DNA of 26,950 nucleotides from Bacteroidota bacterium (GTDB taxonomy: Bacteria > Bacteroidota > Bacteroidia > B-17B0 > B-17BO), in contig JANXRU010000398.1 in the NCBI GenBank assembly GCA_025356715.1, positions 1 through 26,950 on the forward strand, read 5' to 3'. The notes beneath the pieces are model-generated. The model saw only the letters and a program-made list of their open reading frames with translations, did no database searches and was not told the origin of the DNA. Position 1 is the stretch's first letter. Every line of letters starts with the position of its first letter. Of this stretch, positions 7,425 to 15,521 are shown piece by piece. The position numbers and the translations under genes are program-made.

Positions 7425-7871
7425 ATGATTTTAGTAGATAAACCAATAGTAAATTCTGATAGTATTTTAAAATACATTCCACAACGCCCACCAATAGTTC
7501 TTATCAGTCGTATTTATAAAAGTGATGATATAACTGTTGTAACAGGATTTGATATTACAGAGGAGCATATTTTTACACAACAGGGCAAATTAACTGAATC
7601 AGGTATTATTGAAAACATGGCGCAAACAGCTGCAAGTAGAGCTGGTTATGCGGCCGTAAAAAACAACACCAAACCAATAGTGGGTTTTATTGGAAACATC
7701 AAAAATTTAGTAATACATCAATTACCGTTAGTTGGGACAGAACTTTTAACAGAAGTAATTACCAAAACTCAAATTATGAATGTGTCTATTATTGAGGCTA
7801 AAGGATACAGTAATCATACTTTAGTTGCCTCGTGCGAAATGAAAATATTCTTACAAGAAAACGCACAATGA
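7425..7871 (+). CDS. Hotdog-fold 3-hydroxyacyl-ACP dehydratase-like protein
   Basis: 148 residues of the FabZ/FabA-like hotdog fold: YIPQRPPIVLISRI (18-30) corresponds to the HRxPFLLVD opening, and ESGIIENMAQTAA (58-70) to the long central helix with the catalytic-type Glu63. The FabZ GHFP histidine is not conserved; QQGKL stands there, with His48 close by, as in dehydratase-like proteins of aryl polyene and flexirubin pigment clusters. The reaction (dehydration of 3-hydroxyacyl-ACP) is therefore likely but not certain. It overlaps the ABC ATPase gene by ATGA and follows the DEAD-like gene by 20 bp, so it is expressed with the exporter. No ketosynthase or carrier protein is in the window. Confidence 0.75.
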   Translation: MILVDKPIVNSDSILKYIPQRPPIVLISRIYKSDDITVVTGFDITEEHIFTQQGKLTESGIIENMAQTAASRAGYAAVKNNTKPIVGFIGNIKNLVIHQLPLVGTELLTEVITKTQIMNVSIIEAKGYSNHTLVASCEMKIFLQENAQ

Positions 7872-8617
7872 CACCATTAGTTGTAATACAAAACATTACC
7901 AAAAAATATAAAGATGCTCCTAGTGAAGCTATCAATAATTTATCATTAACAATTAATAAAGGTGATGTATTTGGCTTGCTTGGCCCTAATGGTGCTGGAA
8001 AAACAACTTTCATTTCTATGTTATGTGGGTTATTTCCTGCAACTTCAGGCGATATATTTATTAATGGGCAAACACACAAAACTCATAGCAATCAATGTAA
8101 ACAAGCTATTGGCGTTGTTCCACAAGAAATTGCCTTATACCCAAAATTAACAGCTTGGGAAAATTTATTATTTCTTGGACATATGTATGGTTTAAAAACC
8201 GCACCGTTAAAAGAAGCCATAAACTATAATCTATCAATATTAGGATTAGAATCAAATACACATCAAAAGATAGCTACTTATTCGGGTGGCATGAAACGAC
8301 GTGTAAATTTAATTGCTGGACTATTACATAATCCCCAATTATTAATTTTAGATGAACCAACTGTTGGCGTGGATGTTCAATCCAAACAAGCCATCATTGA
8401 TTATCTAAAAAAATTAAACTCCGAAAAAGGTATGACGATTTTATATACTTCTCATCATTTAGATGAAGCAGAAGAATTTTGTAATCGTATTGCTATTATT
8501 GATGACGGAGCGCTTGTTACTCAAGGAAAAACAAAAGATCTCATTTTAGAAAATGAATGTCAAAGCATAGAAGAAGTGTATTTAAAAATAACTGGTGTAA
8601 AGTTTAGAGATAAATAA
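7868..8617 (+). CDS. ABC-2 type transporter ATP-binding protein
   Basis: 249-residue ABC ATPase that powers the permease encoded next. Walker A GPNGAGKTT (39-47), Q-loop Gln86 (VPQE), signature YSGGMKRR (138-145), Walker B LLILDEP (158-164, Glu163) and H-loop His196 are all present. The reading frame opens earlier (7832), but the ATG at 7868, forming an ATGA overlap with the previous stop, gives the proper family N-terminus and tight coupling. Its stop shares one base with the next ATG (TAATG). Type DrrA/NatA/YadG-like exporters move lipids, drugs or glycans; the cargo is unknown here. Confidence 0.95.
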   Translation: MTPLVVIQNITKKYKDAPSEAINNLSLTINKGDVFGLLGPNGAGKTTFISMLCGLFPATSGDIFINGQTHKTHSNQCKQAIGVVPQEIALYPKLTAWENLLFLGHMYGLKTAPLKEAINYNLSILGLESNTHQKIATYSGGMKRRVNLIAGLLHNPQLLILDEPTVGVDVQSKQAIIDYLKKLNSEKGMTILYTSHHLDEAEEFCNRIAIIDDGALVTQGKTKDLILENECQSIEEVYLKITGVKFRDK

Positions 8618-9888
8618 TGAAACTTCTGTATAGCTTATACAAGGAATTTAAAGTAATTACTCGCGATAAAGCGGGTCTTGCAATTACTTTTATTATGCCT
8701 ACCATTTTAATTTTAATTATCACACTTATACAAGATACTACTTTTCGTTCGGTAAATGAAGCATCAGTACCTTTGTTAATTGTAGATAATGATCATGATT
8801 CACTTTCAAACGTTTTAGAAAAATCATTAACTAACTCCAAATTTTTCGTCATTACAAAAAAACAGTTAACGATTAACGAAGCTAAAAAAGAAGTTGCTAA
8901 AGGGCATTATTTTATAGGAATTGTAATACCCGAACATACAAGTGATTTATTGCGCCAACGTTCCTCAGAAAGAGTCAATAAATTAATGAGTAGTTTTAGT
9001 GGAGACACCTTACCTTCCGAAAACGTTGATACATCAATGATTCGCCTAAAGCTATTTTTTGATCCAATTACTAAAAAATCATTTAAAACAACTATTAGTA
9101 ATTCTATTGAGCGTATCATTTCTCAAATTGAAATGCAAAGTATGGTTAATTCGCTGAATGAAACCATGAAAGAAAATTTTCCAGACGCTAAACCATCAAA
9201 GCTTGAAACAACTCCAATTGTTGGATTAACAGAAGAATATGCATCATATAATAATTCAACAATAATCCCCAATTCAGTACAACATAATGTACCCGCATGG
9301 ACTTTATTCGCTATGTTTTTTATTTGCATACCGTTAGCTGGAAATATTATTAAGGAACGCGAAGATGGTAGTGCCTTCAGATTATTGACTATGCCTGGTT
9401 CTTACATGATTGTAATATTAGGCAAAATGTTAATGTATGTTTTAGTAAGCCTCATTCAGTTTGCACTCATGTTATGTGTAGGTTTATTTATTTTACCATT
9501 GATGGGAATGCCACAACTAAATATTGGGGATAATTTACCAGTGTTGTTTTTAGTAGCATTTTCGGCAGGTTTAGCCGCTACAGGTTTTGGGTTATTAGTT
9601 GGGACAATTGCAACATCTCACGACCAAGCTTCTTTATTTGGAGCTGTGTTTGTAATTATTTTAGCAGCCATTGGTGGAGTTTGGGTTCCTACATTTGTGA
9701 TGCCAGAAGTGATGAAACAAATTTCTGTTATATCTCCTTTAAACTGGGGATTAGAAGCCTTTTACGGCATCTTCTTACGAAACTTTGGATTTAAAGAAGT
9801 ATTTCCTGAAGTAGCAAAATTAGTTACTTTCTTTTTAGCGTGTCTTGGTAGTTCGTATTGGTACCAAAAATACAGACAAGCGCATTAA
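8617..9888 (+). CDS. ABC-2 family exporter permease
   Basis: 423-residue permease of the ABC-2 (YhgE/YbhR-like) class. A first membrane helix (about 20-38) is followed by a long extracytoplasmic domain (40-225) and then five to six helices (about 226-245, 262-290, 305-330, 338-360 and 385-410). The cytoplasmic loop KEREDGSAFRLLTMP after the second helix is the typical ABC-2 coupling segment. Begins inside the stop of the ATPase gene and ends 2 bp before the convergent Nudix stop. It forms the export channel with its ATPase; the dehydratase upstream suggests an acyl or polyene-type cargo, which is speculation. Confidence 0.92.
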   Translation: MKLLYSLYKEFKVITRDKAGLAITFIMPTILILIITLIQDTTFRSVNEASVPLLIVDNDHDSLSNVLEKSLTNSKFFVITKKQLTINEAKKEVAKGHYFIGIVIPEHTSDLLRQRSSERVNKLMSSFSGDTLPSENVDTSMIRLKLFFDPITKKSFKTTISNSIERIISQIEMQSMVNSLNETMKENFPDAKPSKLETTPIVGLTEEYASYNNSTIIPNSVQHNVPAWTLFAMFFICIPLAGNIIKEREDGSAFRLLTMPGSYMIVILGKMLMYVLVSLIQFALMLCVGLFILPLMGMPQLNIGDNLPVLFLVAFSAGLAATGFGLLVGTIATSHDQASLFGAVFVIILAAIGGVWVPTFVMPEVMKQISVISPLNWGLEAFYGIFLRNFGFKEVFPEVAKLVTFFLACLGSSYWYQKYRQAH

Positions 9889-9890
9889 TT

Positions 9891-10526
9891 TTAAATACTA
9901 TCGTTTAATAGTATTGCCTTCAATTCATTAAGTATCATGGCTGTTGCTCCCCACACAATGTTACCATTCACATCAAAGTAGGGGGTCTTAAATTTTAAAG
10001 TTGGCGTTGGGGTCACAATCGTCTCTTTAATCAAATCAGGATTTAATAAATTGGTTACACTTAATTCAATTAATTGAAACACTTCACGTTCATCAGGATG
10101 AAAAATTGGTGTTTCGTTTAAATAAGCCAAATAAGGTTGTACCATAAACTTACTGATAGGAATATAAACGGGCGTGAGGCTACCTAAAAGATGAGGCATT
10201 TCAGAGCAACCAGTTTCTTCAAAAAATTCGCGCAATGCGGTTGCTTCTAAATTAATATCTGAAGAATCTGCTTTACCTCCCGGAAACCCTATTTGTCCGC
10301 TATGGTGGCCATCATAAGTAGGTCGTTCCAACAATAAAATAGTTGGTTCATTATTCGTGTTAGGATATATAAATATCAATACAGCACTTGGCCTGTATAA
10401 TTTCGCCTCTTCTGAATTCGGCCTAATACGTTCTCGTTGTTCATGCGCCAATTCGAATTGTACGTCTTCCCCCGGAAGTGGTAAGGTCAATTTACTTTTT
10501 AGCTGTATGATGAATTGGTTAAACAC
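9891..10526 (-). CDS. CoA pyrophosphatase-type Nudix hydrolase
   Basis: 211-residue Nudix enzyme of the NudL/YeaB (CoA diphosphatase) group, which splits CoA or acyl-CoA into phosphopantetheine and 3',5'-ADP. The group-specific lead LLLERPTYDGHHSGQIGFPGG (64-84) precedes the Nudix box (83-106) with Glu94 and REFFEE (99-104) as metal ligands. Convergent with the permease gene, 2 bp apart; ATACTAT/ATAGTAT (9895-9901/9908-9914) inside the 3' coding end can form a short hairpin. Substrate assignment is from the family lead sequence only. Confidence 0.88.
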   Translation of the reverse strand: MFNQFIIQLKSKLTLPLPGEDVQFELAHEQRERIRPNSEEAKLYRPSAVLIFIYPNTNNEPTILLLERPTYDGHHSGQIGFPGGKADSSDINLEATALREFFEETGCSEMPHLLGSLTPVYIPISKFMVQPYLAYLNETPIFHPDEREVFQLIELSVTNLLNPDLIKETIVTPTPTLKFKTPYFDVNGNIVWGATAMILNELKAILLNDSI

Positions 10527-10582
10527 TGGCTCTTAAAAAAATAACTATTGGAAATAGAATGTTAGAGATTTTAATTAATAAA

Positions 10583-10948
10583 TTAAGCAGCGAATTTCTT
10601 TCTAGATTTTTTAATCGCCGTAAAATGTTCGTTTGCCCAATTAGAAAGTCCCTTAATATGTGGCACCAAACTCTCTCCCATGTTCGTTAATTCATATTCC
10701 ACTCGAGGAGGCACTTCTGGAAATATCTCACGGGATACTAACCCATCAGCCTCTAAAGTTCTTAATGTAACTGTTAACATTTTTTGAGACACATCAGGCA
10801 TCAATTTATTAATTTCATTAAAACGTAATGTTCCTTTTCCAGATAATATCATTATTACCAATATAGACCATTTGTCGCCAAATCTATCTAATACTGTTCT
10901 AATCGGACATTTATCCAACTGATGAATATTTTCTTCTATTTTTTTCAT
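10583..10948 (-). CDS. HxlR/YodB-family transcriptional regulator
   Basis: 121-residue winged-helix regulator of the HxlR family. The opening CPIRTVLDRFGDKWSILV (14-31) carries the conserved Cys14 that senses thiol-reactive quinones or diamide in YodB-like members. The wing VSREIFPEVPPRVEYELT is typical. Divergent from a nitroreductase gene with 143 bp between them, the classic arrangement in which an HxlR repressor controls a detoxifying oxidoreductase and itself. Operator-like 15-bp sites lie in the shared region. Confidence 0.92.
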   Translation of the reverse strand: MKKIEENIHQLDKCPIRTVLDRFGDKWSILVIMILSGKGTLRFNEINKLMPDVSQKMLTVTLRTLEADGLVSREIFPEVPPRVEYELTNMGESLVPHIKGLSNWANEHFTAIKKSRKKFAA

Positions 10949-10981
10949 TTTAATGTATTGATAATCAGCAATAGTTTCTTT

Positions 10982-10996
10982 AAAGTATGTATCTCA
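10982..10996. promoter_or_regulatory. Third, weaker HxlR operator-like site
   Basis: AAAGTATGTATCTCA agrees at 11 of 15 positions with the site at 11051-11065. It lies 33-48 bp upstream of the regulator's start, where it could mediate autoregulation. Weaker than the other two. Confidence 0.35.
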
Positions 10997-11011
10997 CTTT
11001 TACGTACCTTC

Positions 11012-11042
11012 TTGCACAATAGTAACTAACTATTTATCTTTG
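11012..11042 (+). promoter_or_regulatory. Promoter of the nitroreductase gene
   Basis: TTG (11012-11014), 20 bp, then TATCTTTG (11035-11042): an exact fit to the Bacteroidota sigma-A promoter (TTG, 19-20 bp, TAnnTTTG). Expected transcript start near 11048, giving a leader of about 45 bases before the ATG at 11092. The operator-like site 11019-11033 fills the spacer. Confidence 0.75.
11019..11033. promoter_or_regulatory. HxlR operator-like palindrome between -33 and -7
   Basis: ATAGTAACTAACTAT has perfect outer arms ATAGT/ACTAT around 5 bp. Binding here would block RNA polymerase directly. The site is 13/15 identical to 11051-11065, 32 bp away (three helical turns). Confidence 0.6.
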
Positions 11043-11050
11043 GCTCTCCA

Positions 11051-11065
11051 AAAGTAAGTAACTAT
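11051..11065. promoter_or_regulatory. Second HxlR operator-like site
   Basis: AAAGTAAGTAACTAT, AGT/ACT arms around 5 bp, just past the expected transcript start of the nitroreductase gene. Differs from the first site at two positions. Confidence 0.55.
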
Positions 11066-11091
11066 ACAATAATAACCAAATAAAAAAAACA

Positions 11092-11724
11092 ATGAGTATT
11101 TTAGAAAACTTAAACTGGCGTTATGCCACCAAAAAAATGAACGGAACTTCTGTTCCTCAAGAAAAAGTAGACGTAATTTTAGAAGCCGCTCGTTTAGCGC
11201 CTTCTTCATCTGGATTACAACCCTATGAGGTTTTAGTGATTTCTAATAAGGAGTTATTAGAAAAAATTAAAGTGGTTGCTAATGGGCAATCACAAATCAC
11301 GAATTGCTCTCATTTACTTGTATTTGCTGCTTGGGATACTTATACTGAAGACCGTATTAATGAAGTATTTAAACGTCACAGTACAGAACGTAATTTACCT
11401 GAAAGCATGTCTGATGCTTATAGATTGATGCTCATTGGCGCGTACCCCAAACGTCCTGCTGAAGAAAACTACCAACATGCCTCTAAACAAGCATATATTT
11501 CTTTAGGAGTAGCTATGACTGCTGCCGCAGAACAAAAAGTGGATGCTACACCAATGGAAGGATTCGATTACAAAGCATTAGATGAATTATTAAATCTAAA
11601 AGAAAAAGGATTAAGAACTGCTGTTATTTTGCCTTTAGGTTATAGAGATGTGGCCAACGATTGGTTACTTAATATGAAAAAAGTTCGTACTCCAAAAGAA
11701 AAATTTATAACAGAAATAAAATAA
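11092..11724 (+). CDS. NAD(P)H-dependent nitroreductase-family oxidoreductase
   Basis: 210-residue FMN enzyme of the nitroreductase (NfsB-like) family, which reduces quinones, nitro compounds or related electrophiles with NAD(P)H. Family landmarks: WRYATKKM (9-16, FMN phosphate contact), LAPSSSGLQPYEVLV (36-50), and the C-terminal LPLGYRDVAND preceding the KVRTPKE tail. It is cytosolic, with no signal peptide. Expressed from its own promoter at 11012-11042 and probably repressed by the divergent HxlR protein until an electrophile modifies that protein's cysteine. Ends 26 bp before a strong palindromic terminator. Confidence 0.92.
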   Translation: MSILENLNWRYATKKMNGTSVPQEKVDVILEAARLAPSSSGLQPYEVLVISNKELLEKIKVVANGQSQITNCSHLLVFAAWDTYTEDRINEVFKRHSTERNLPESMSDAYRLMLIGAYPKRPAEENYQHASKQAYISLGVAMTAAAEQKVDATPMEGFDYKALDELLNLKEKGLRTAVILPLGYRDVANDWLLNMKKVRTPKEKFITEIK

Positions 11725-11750
11725 CATTTTAGTTTCTATTGGCATTAAAT

Positions 11751-11780
11751 AAAAAAACCAGAGCATGCTCTGGTTTTTTT
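11751..11780. terminator. Perfect bidirectional terminator
   Basis: A7, then CCAGAGCATGCTCTGG (11758-11773), then T7: a 30-bp perfect palindrome with an 8-bp GC-containing half-stem and T runs for both strands. It separates the convergent nitroreductase (stop 11724) and beta-helix protein (stop 11803) genes and serves both. Confidence 0.9.
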
Positions 11781-11802
11781 ATTGTATTATAAATTTTAAA
11801 AC

Positions 11803-14800
11803 TTATTCCTTAATTAAACGGAATATGTTTGTTTGATTATTTCCTTCGGCTTTCATTACATATAAACCATTTGCATAATTACTAAGGTTTATTAAATGTC
11901 TACCTTCTACTAATTGTTCTGAATAAACAACCTTACCTAAAGCATCATAAATTGAAACTTTATACGTAGACGAAACTTGAATAGTGAATATCCCATTTGA
12001 TGGATTTGGATAAACACTTAATTCAGCACCAATACTTGCAAGTTGATTTACTCCAGTACATGTTGAAACGTCTTGAGTAAATGTTGTTGTATTTACGCAA
12101 CCATTTCCATCTGTTCCATCAACTGTATAGCTCGTTTGTACACTAGGGCTAACCGATAGTGTTGAAGTAGTTTCTGATGTACTCCAAGCATACATTAATG
12201 CTCCAGATACAGTTAACGTTGCTCCTTGCCCTGCACATAATAATGTATTAGTAGTAGTAATAGATAAAGTTGGTAATGCATTTACTGTTACTGATGAAAC
12301 AGCACCAACAAGATTAGCACAACCGTTTGCATCTGTTCCTGTTACTGTATACGATTCATTTGTTAATGGGAAAGTAAATGATGAACCGTTAGAATAGGTA
12401 TAAGTAACAGCACCACCTGGTGTCATATTAAAAATACTAAACGGACAAACGGCACCACTGTTAACTGTAATAGTTGGTACAGCATTTACAGATACTGTAC
12501 TAACAACTCCTGTAGCACTAATACAACCGTTTGCATCTGTTCCTGTAATACTATAACTAGTTGTTACTGTTGGAGTAACTACTGGGCCTGCTAATGCTGG
12601 CACGGAAGTATATGTTACTGCTCCGTTTGCAGTTATTGTATATGAATCACCTGCACAAATTGCTCCACTTGATACAGTTATTGTTGGTAAAGCATTTACT
12701 GTTACTGAACTTACAGCTGTATTAAAGCATCCTGTTAATGTGTTTGTTCCTGTTACGGTATATGTAGCTGTTGCTGTTGGAGTAAATGCTGTAGCATTTA
12801 TCACACTGTTAGTCCAACTATAAGTATTAGCGCCTGTACCACTTAATGTTGTAGAGTTCCCTGAACAAATAACAGAATTACTTACAGTTGATCCAACAGC
12901 TGGTGTTAAATTTGCTGGAGTAATAGATCCAGATGTAACACCTCCTGGGGCAACCCAGTTTGATGTAGCGCCTGTTAATGCAAAATTGTTTAATGTGCCA
13001 TTATATCCATTTCCAGAAGCATCAACTAATGAAGTTGCGCTGGTGTTTGTTCCAGCATCAACACCTTGATTGAAATGATAATTTGCTAATAAGCCAGTCG
13101 CTGTAGTTGGTATTTCGCAATTTTTGTAGGTGTTGATTTGACATTGTGTACGGGCAACATTCCACATACGGATTTCATCAAGTAAGCCGATAAAATTATA
13201 TGAACTGTTCCCAAAACAACCAATACCTAAAGACGATGTTGGACTTGCCATTAATGAATTTGAAATTGAATTTTCTAAAACACCATCTACATAAATAGAT
13301 AATGTTCCTGCATTTCTAACTCCTGCAATATGATGCCAAGTTCCATTATTAATATTTGTAACCCCATAACAAGTAGTGCCAGAAATACTAACACTCGCTT
13401 TACCATTCGATACTCCTAACCAATAATCCCCAGAGCTATTGGCACCTAATGCTACATATGTACCTACACCAGAAGTGTTTACCCAAGACTCAAATGTAAA
13501 ATCACCCGTTCCAAATTGGAAAGCTGTATTCATTGGTATATTTACCTGATCATTGGATCCATCAAAATTAAGTGCTGCAGCAACTGAACATACATTTACA
13601 GTAACATTACTTACTGCAGGAACTGAAGACACACATCCGTTAACGTCTATTCCTGTTACACTATAGCTTGCTGCTATTGTTGGAGATACAATAGCCGATC
13701 CTCCAGTATAAGTGTATGTTAATGCTCCTGATGGAGACATAGTAAATGAAGAACCTGAACAAATAGCGCCAGAATTTACAGAAATAATAGGAGATGAGTT
13801 TGTTGATGTTGTACCTGTAATAATAGTGTTGGCACCAGCATCCGAAATATTTGTACTATTAAATAAATTTACAGCAGTAATTGTAGTATTATTTACAGCA
13901 GTATTGTCTAACATTATACCAGTTCCACAACTAACAATGCTACCGTTTGAAATCGTGTTTGCATTTGAAGAACCTTGTATTATAATACCAATTGTTCTTC
14001 CACAAGTTGTGTTTCCATTAATAACACAGTTATTAGATTGGTTAACTAAAATACCCTGTCCGCCAGTTCCATTTACTGCATTATTTGATACATTAACCGC
14101 TGAGCAAGACTCTAAGCTAATACTTGTTCCTGTTTGATTTTTAAAAACATTAGAGGAGCCAAGTGTAAAAGTATTTGCGCCTCTTAAATATAATGCATTG
14201 GCTGAACCTGTAAATGTATTACTGTTAATACTTGCAGGTGTTCCCAAATTATAGGTTAATGCCCACTGTGTACAATTACTTAAATTGTTATTATTAACTG
14301 TATTACCATTATTAGTACCACCATTCATATTAATCCCGTTTGCACTTCCACTAAAATTATTCGCTGTAATTGTATTCGTTGTGTTATTACTTTGAATTTC
14401 CATTGCCATGCTCACGCCTGTTGCAATGTTATTTGAAAATAAACTATTGTTTGTGTTTGAAATTAAGAATGGGCTACGAGAAGATAATGGTGCGCTTGCT
14501 TGTGAACTAAAATTAAATCCAGAAATATTAACTCCATTACATGATTCAACCTGAATTTGTCTCCCGCTTATACTGCTTGTTCCAAAAACATTTTCATTAG
14601 ATCCGCCTGATCCTGGTGCTGATAATGTAAAATTACTTGCGCCTCTTAAATATAATGCATTTGCTGAACCCGTAAACGTATTACTGTTAATACTTGCAGG
14701 TGTTCCCAAATTATAGGTTAATGCCCACTGTGTACAATTACTTAAATTATTATTATTAATTGTATTACCATTATTAGTACCACCATTCATATTAATCCCG

Positions 14801-15327
14801 TTTGCACTTCCACTAAAATTATTCGCTGTAATTGTATTCGTTGTGTTATTACCCTGCATTTGAAAAGCAATATTCATTCCGATTGCGCTGTTATTAACAA
14901 ACAACCAATTACTAGAATTATTTACATTAATTGCAGTTGATGATGTACTAGATAAAAAGCCCAAAGAGCTTAAAGTACCCGTATTTACACTATTAATATT
15001 AAACATCGACACTCCTCCAACAGTAATTAATGGCGTTCCACTAAAACCAGGTTGTGTTGTTCCATCAATATACATCGGCGTTGTTACATTAACACTTGAC
15101 AACAATGTAATTGTTTGAGCGCCAGTACCGATACTAAATATAATATTATCAATTCCTGCTAATGAATTAGCATCTAAAATTGCCTGCCTAAAAGATCCAA
15201 CACCTGCATCTGCAGTTGTGGTTACCGTAAATGTTGCAGCATTTACGCTGTTAAATATAGTGGTCATTAACGTGATAGTTAATAGACTCTTTCTACATTT
15301 AATAAAAGATTGTAATGTTTTTTTCAT
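11803..15327 (-). CDS. Secreted beta-helix/LamG protein with T9SS type A sorting domain
   Basis: 1174-residue T9SS cargo protein, expected on the cell surface or released. Order: signal peptide (1-30); an N-cap typical of right-handed parallel beta-helices (TFTVTTTADAGVGSFRQAILDAN, shown here by its TTTADAGVGS core); a Ser/Thr/Asn-rich beta-helix to about 510 with many NNxxxxNxF turns; one SGAIC...TYTGG Ig/PKD-like repeat (about 515-580); a LamG-type lectin fold (about 584-794, beginning ALNFDGSNDQV); three or four more Ig-like repeats of the same kind; and the C-terminal sorting domain (about 1098-1174; YPNPSNGIF, YANGLYVMK). Two 71-residue blocks (158-229 and 312-383) are nearly identical. 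Likely an adhesin or glycan-binding protein; no catalytic site seen. Preceded by a TTTTTGTATTTTCG promoter element. Confidence 0.9.
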   Translation of the reverse strand: MKKTLQSFIKCRKSLLTITLMTTIFNSVNAATFTVTTTADAGVGSFRQAILDANSLAGIDNIIFSIGTGAQTITLLSSVNVTTPMYIDGTTQPGFSGTPLITVGGVSMFNINSVNTGTLSSLGFLSSTSSTAINVNNSSNWLFVNNSAIGMNIAFQMQGNNTTNTITANNFSGSANGINMNGGTNNGNTINNNNLSNCTQWALTYNLGTPASINSNTFTGSANALYLRGASNFTLSAPGSGGSNENVFGTSSISGRQIQVESCNGVNISGFNFSSQASAPLSSRSPFLISNTNNSLFSNNIATGVSMAMEIQSNNTTNTITANNFSGSANGINMNGGTNNGNTVNNNNLSNCTQWALTYNLGTPASINSNTFTGSANALYLRGANTFTLGSSNVFKNQTGTSISLESCSAVNVSNNAVNGTGGQGILVNQSNNCVINGNTTCGRTIGIIIQGSSNANTISNGSIVSCGTGIMLDNTAVNNTTITAVNLFNSTNISDAGANTIITGTTSTNSSPIISVNSGAICSGSSFTMSPSGALTYTYTGGSAIVSPTIAASYSVTGIDVNGCVSSVPAVSNVTVNVCSVAAALNFDGSNDQVNIPMNTAFQFGTGDFTFESWVNTSGVGTYVALGANSSGDYWLGVSNGKASVSISGTTCYGVTNINNGTWHHIAGVRNAGTLSIYVDGVLENSISNSLMASPTSSLGIGCFGNSSYNFIGLLDEIRMWNVARTQCQINTYKNCEIPTTATGLLANYHFNQGVDAGTNTSATSLVDASGNGYNGTLNNFALTGATSNWVAPGGVTSGSITPANLTPAVGSTVSNSVICSGNSTTLSGTGANTYSWTNSVINATAFTPTATATYTVTGTNTLTGCFNTAVSSVTVNALPTITVSSGAICAGDSYTITANGAVTYTSVPALAGPVVTPTVTTSYSITGTDANGCISATGVVSTVSVNAVPTITVNSGAVCPFSIFNMTPGGAVTYTYSNGSSFTFPLTNESYTVTGTDANGCANLVGAVSSVTVNALPTLSITTTNTLLCAGQGATLTVSGALMYAWSTSETTSTLSVSPSVQTSYTVDGTDGNGCVNTTTFTQDVSTCTGVNQLASIGAELSVYPNPSNGIFTIQVSSTYKVSIYDALGKVVYSEQLVEGRHLINLSNYANGLYVMKAEGNNQTNIFRLIKE
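14177..14390. repeat. Intragenic 214-bp direct repeat, copy 1
   Basis: Matches 14639-14852 with five mismatches in 214 bp by direct comparison (462-bp period, in frame). Lies in the beta-helix part of the T9SS protein gene. Four differences are synonymous and one changes Val to Ile, indicating recent duplication or gene conversion. Confidence 0.92.
14639..14852. repeat. Intragenic 214-bp direct repeat, copy 2
   Basis: Partner of 14177-14390; encodes residues about 158-229 of the T9SS protein. The 248 bp between the copies are not duplicated, so it is not a simple tandem array. Confidence 0.92.
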
Positions 15328-15347
15328 ATTTTATTTATTTTGTGAAA

Positions 15348-15355
15348 CGAAAATA
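15348..15355 (-). promoter_or_regulatory. -7 box of the beta-helix T9SS gene
   Basis: TATTTTCG on the minus strand, directly preceded by TTTTTG and 20 bp before the ATG at 15327. Same extended element as upstream of the bactofilin gene. The rest of the divergent region to 15521 holds no recognisable riboswitch or hairpin. Confidence 0.45.
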
Positions 15356-15521
15356 CAAAAATATTTCAATTTCAATGTTATTAAGTCGTCAAGTTAAGAT
15401 CCTTTAGAATGATTCTATTTAAGCAACTTATAAAATCATTAATTTTCTTCCATAATTTCTGAGTTTAAAGCCTCAATTATGGGTATTTAAGTCTGAGATT
15501 AAATCCGTAAATTTACGCCCC

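Noticed and set aside
7798..8150. Extra open frames overlapping the start of the ABC ATPase gene on both strands
   Set aside because: The ATPase frame has all motifs and couples by ATGA to the dehydratase stop; the other frames are shadows.
13712..14137. 141-codon open frame opposite the beta-helix T9SS gene
   Set aside because: It is the antisense shadow of a Val/Thr/Asn-rich repeat region; composition (long runs of V, I, P, E) follows from the complement and it has no start context or promoter.
15400..15521. Possible FMN riboswitch before ribBA
   Set aside because: I looked for the conserved FMN-element pieces and a terminator-like hairpin and found neither; the spacer is plain AT-rich DNA.
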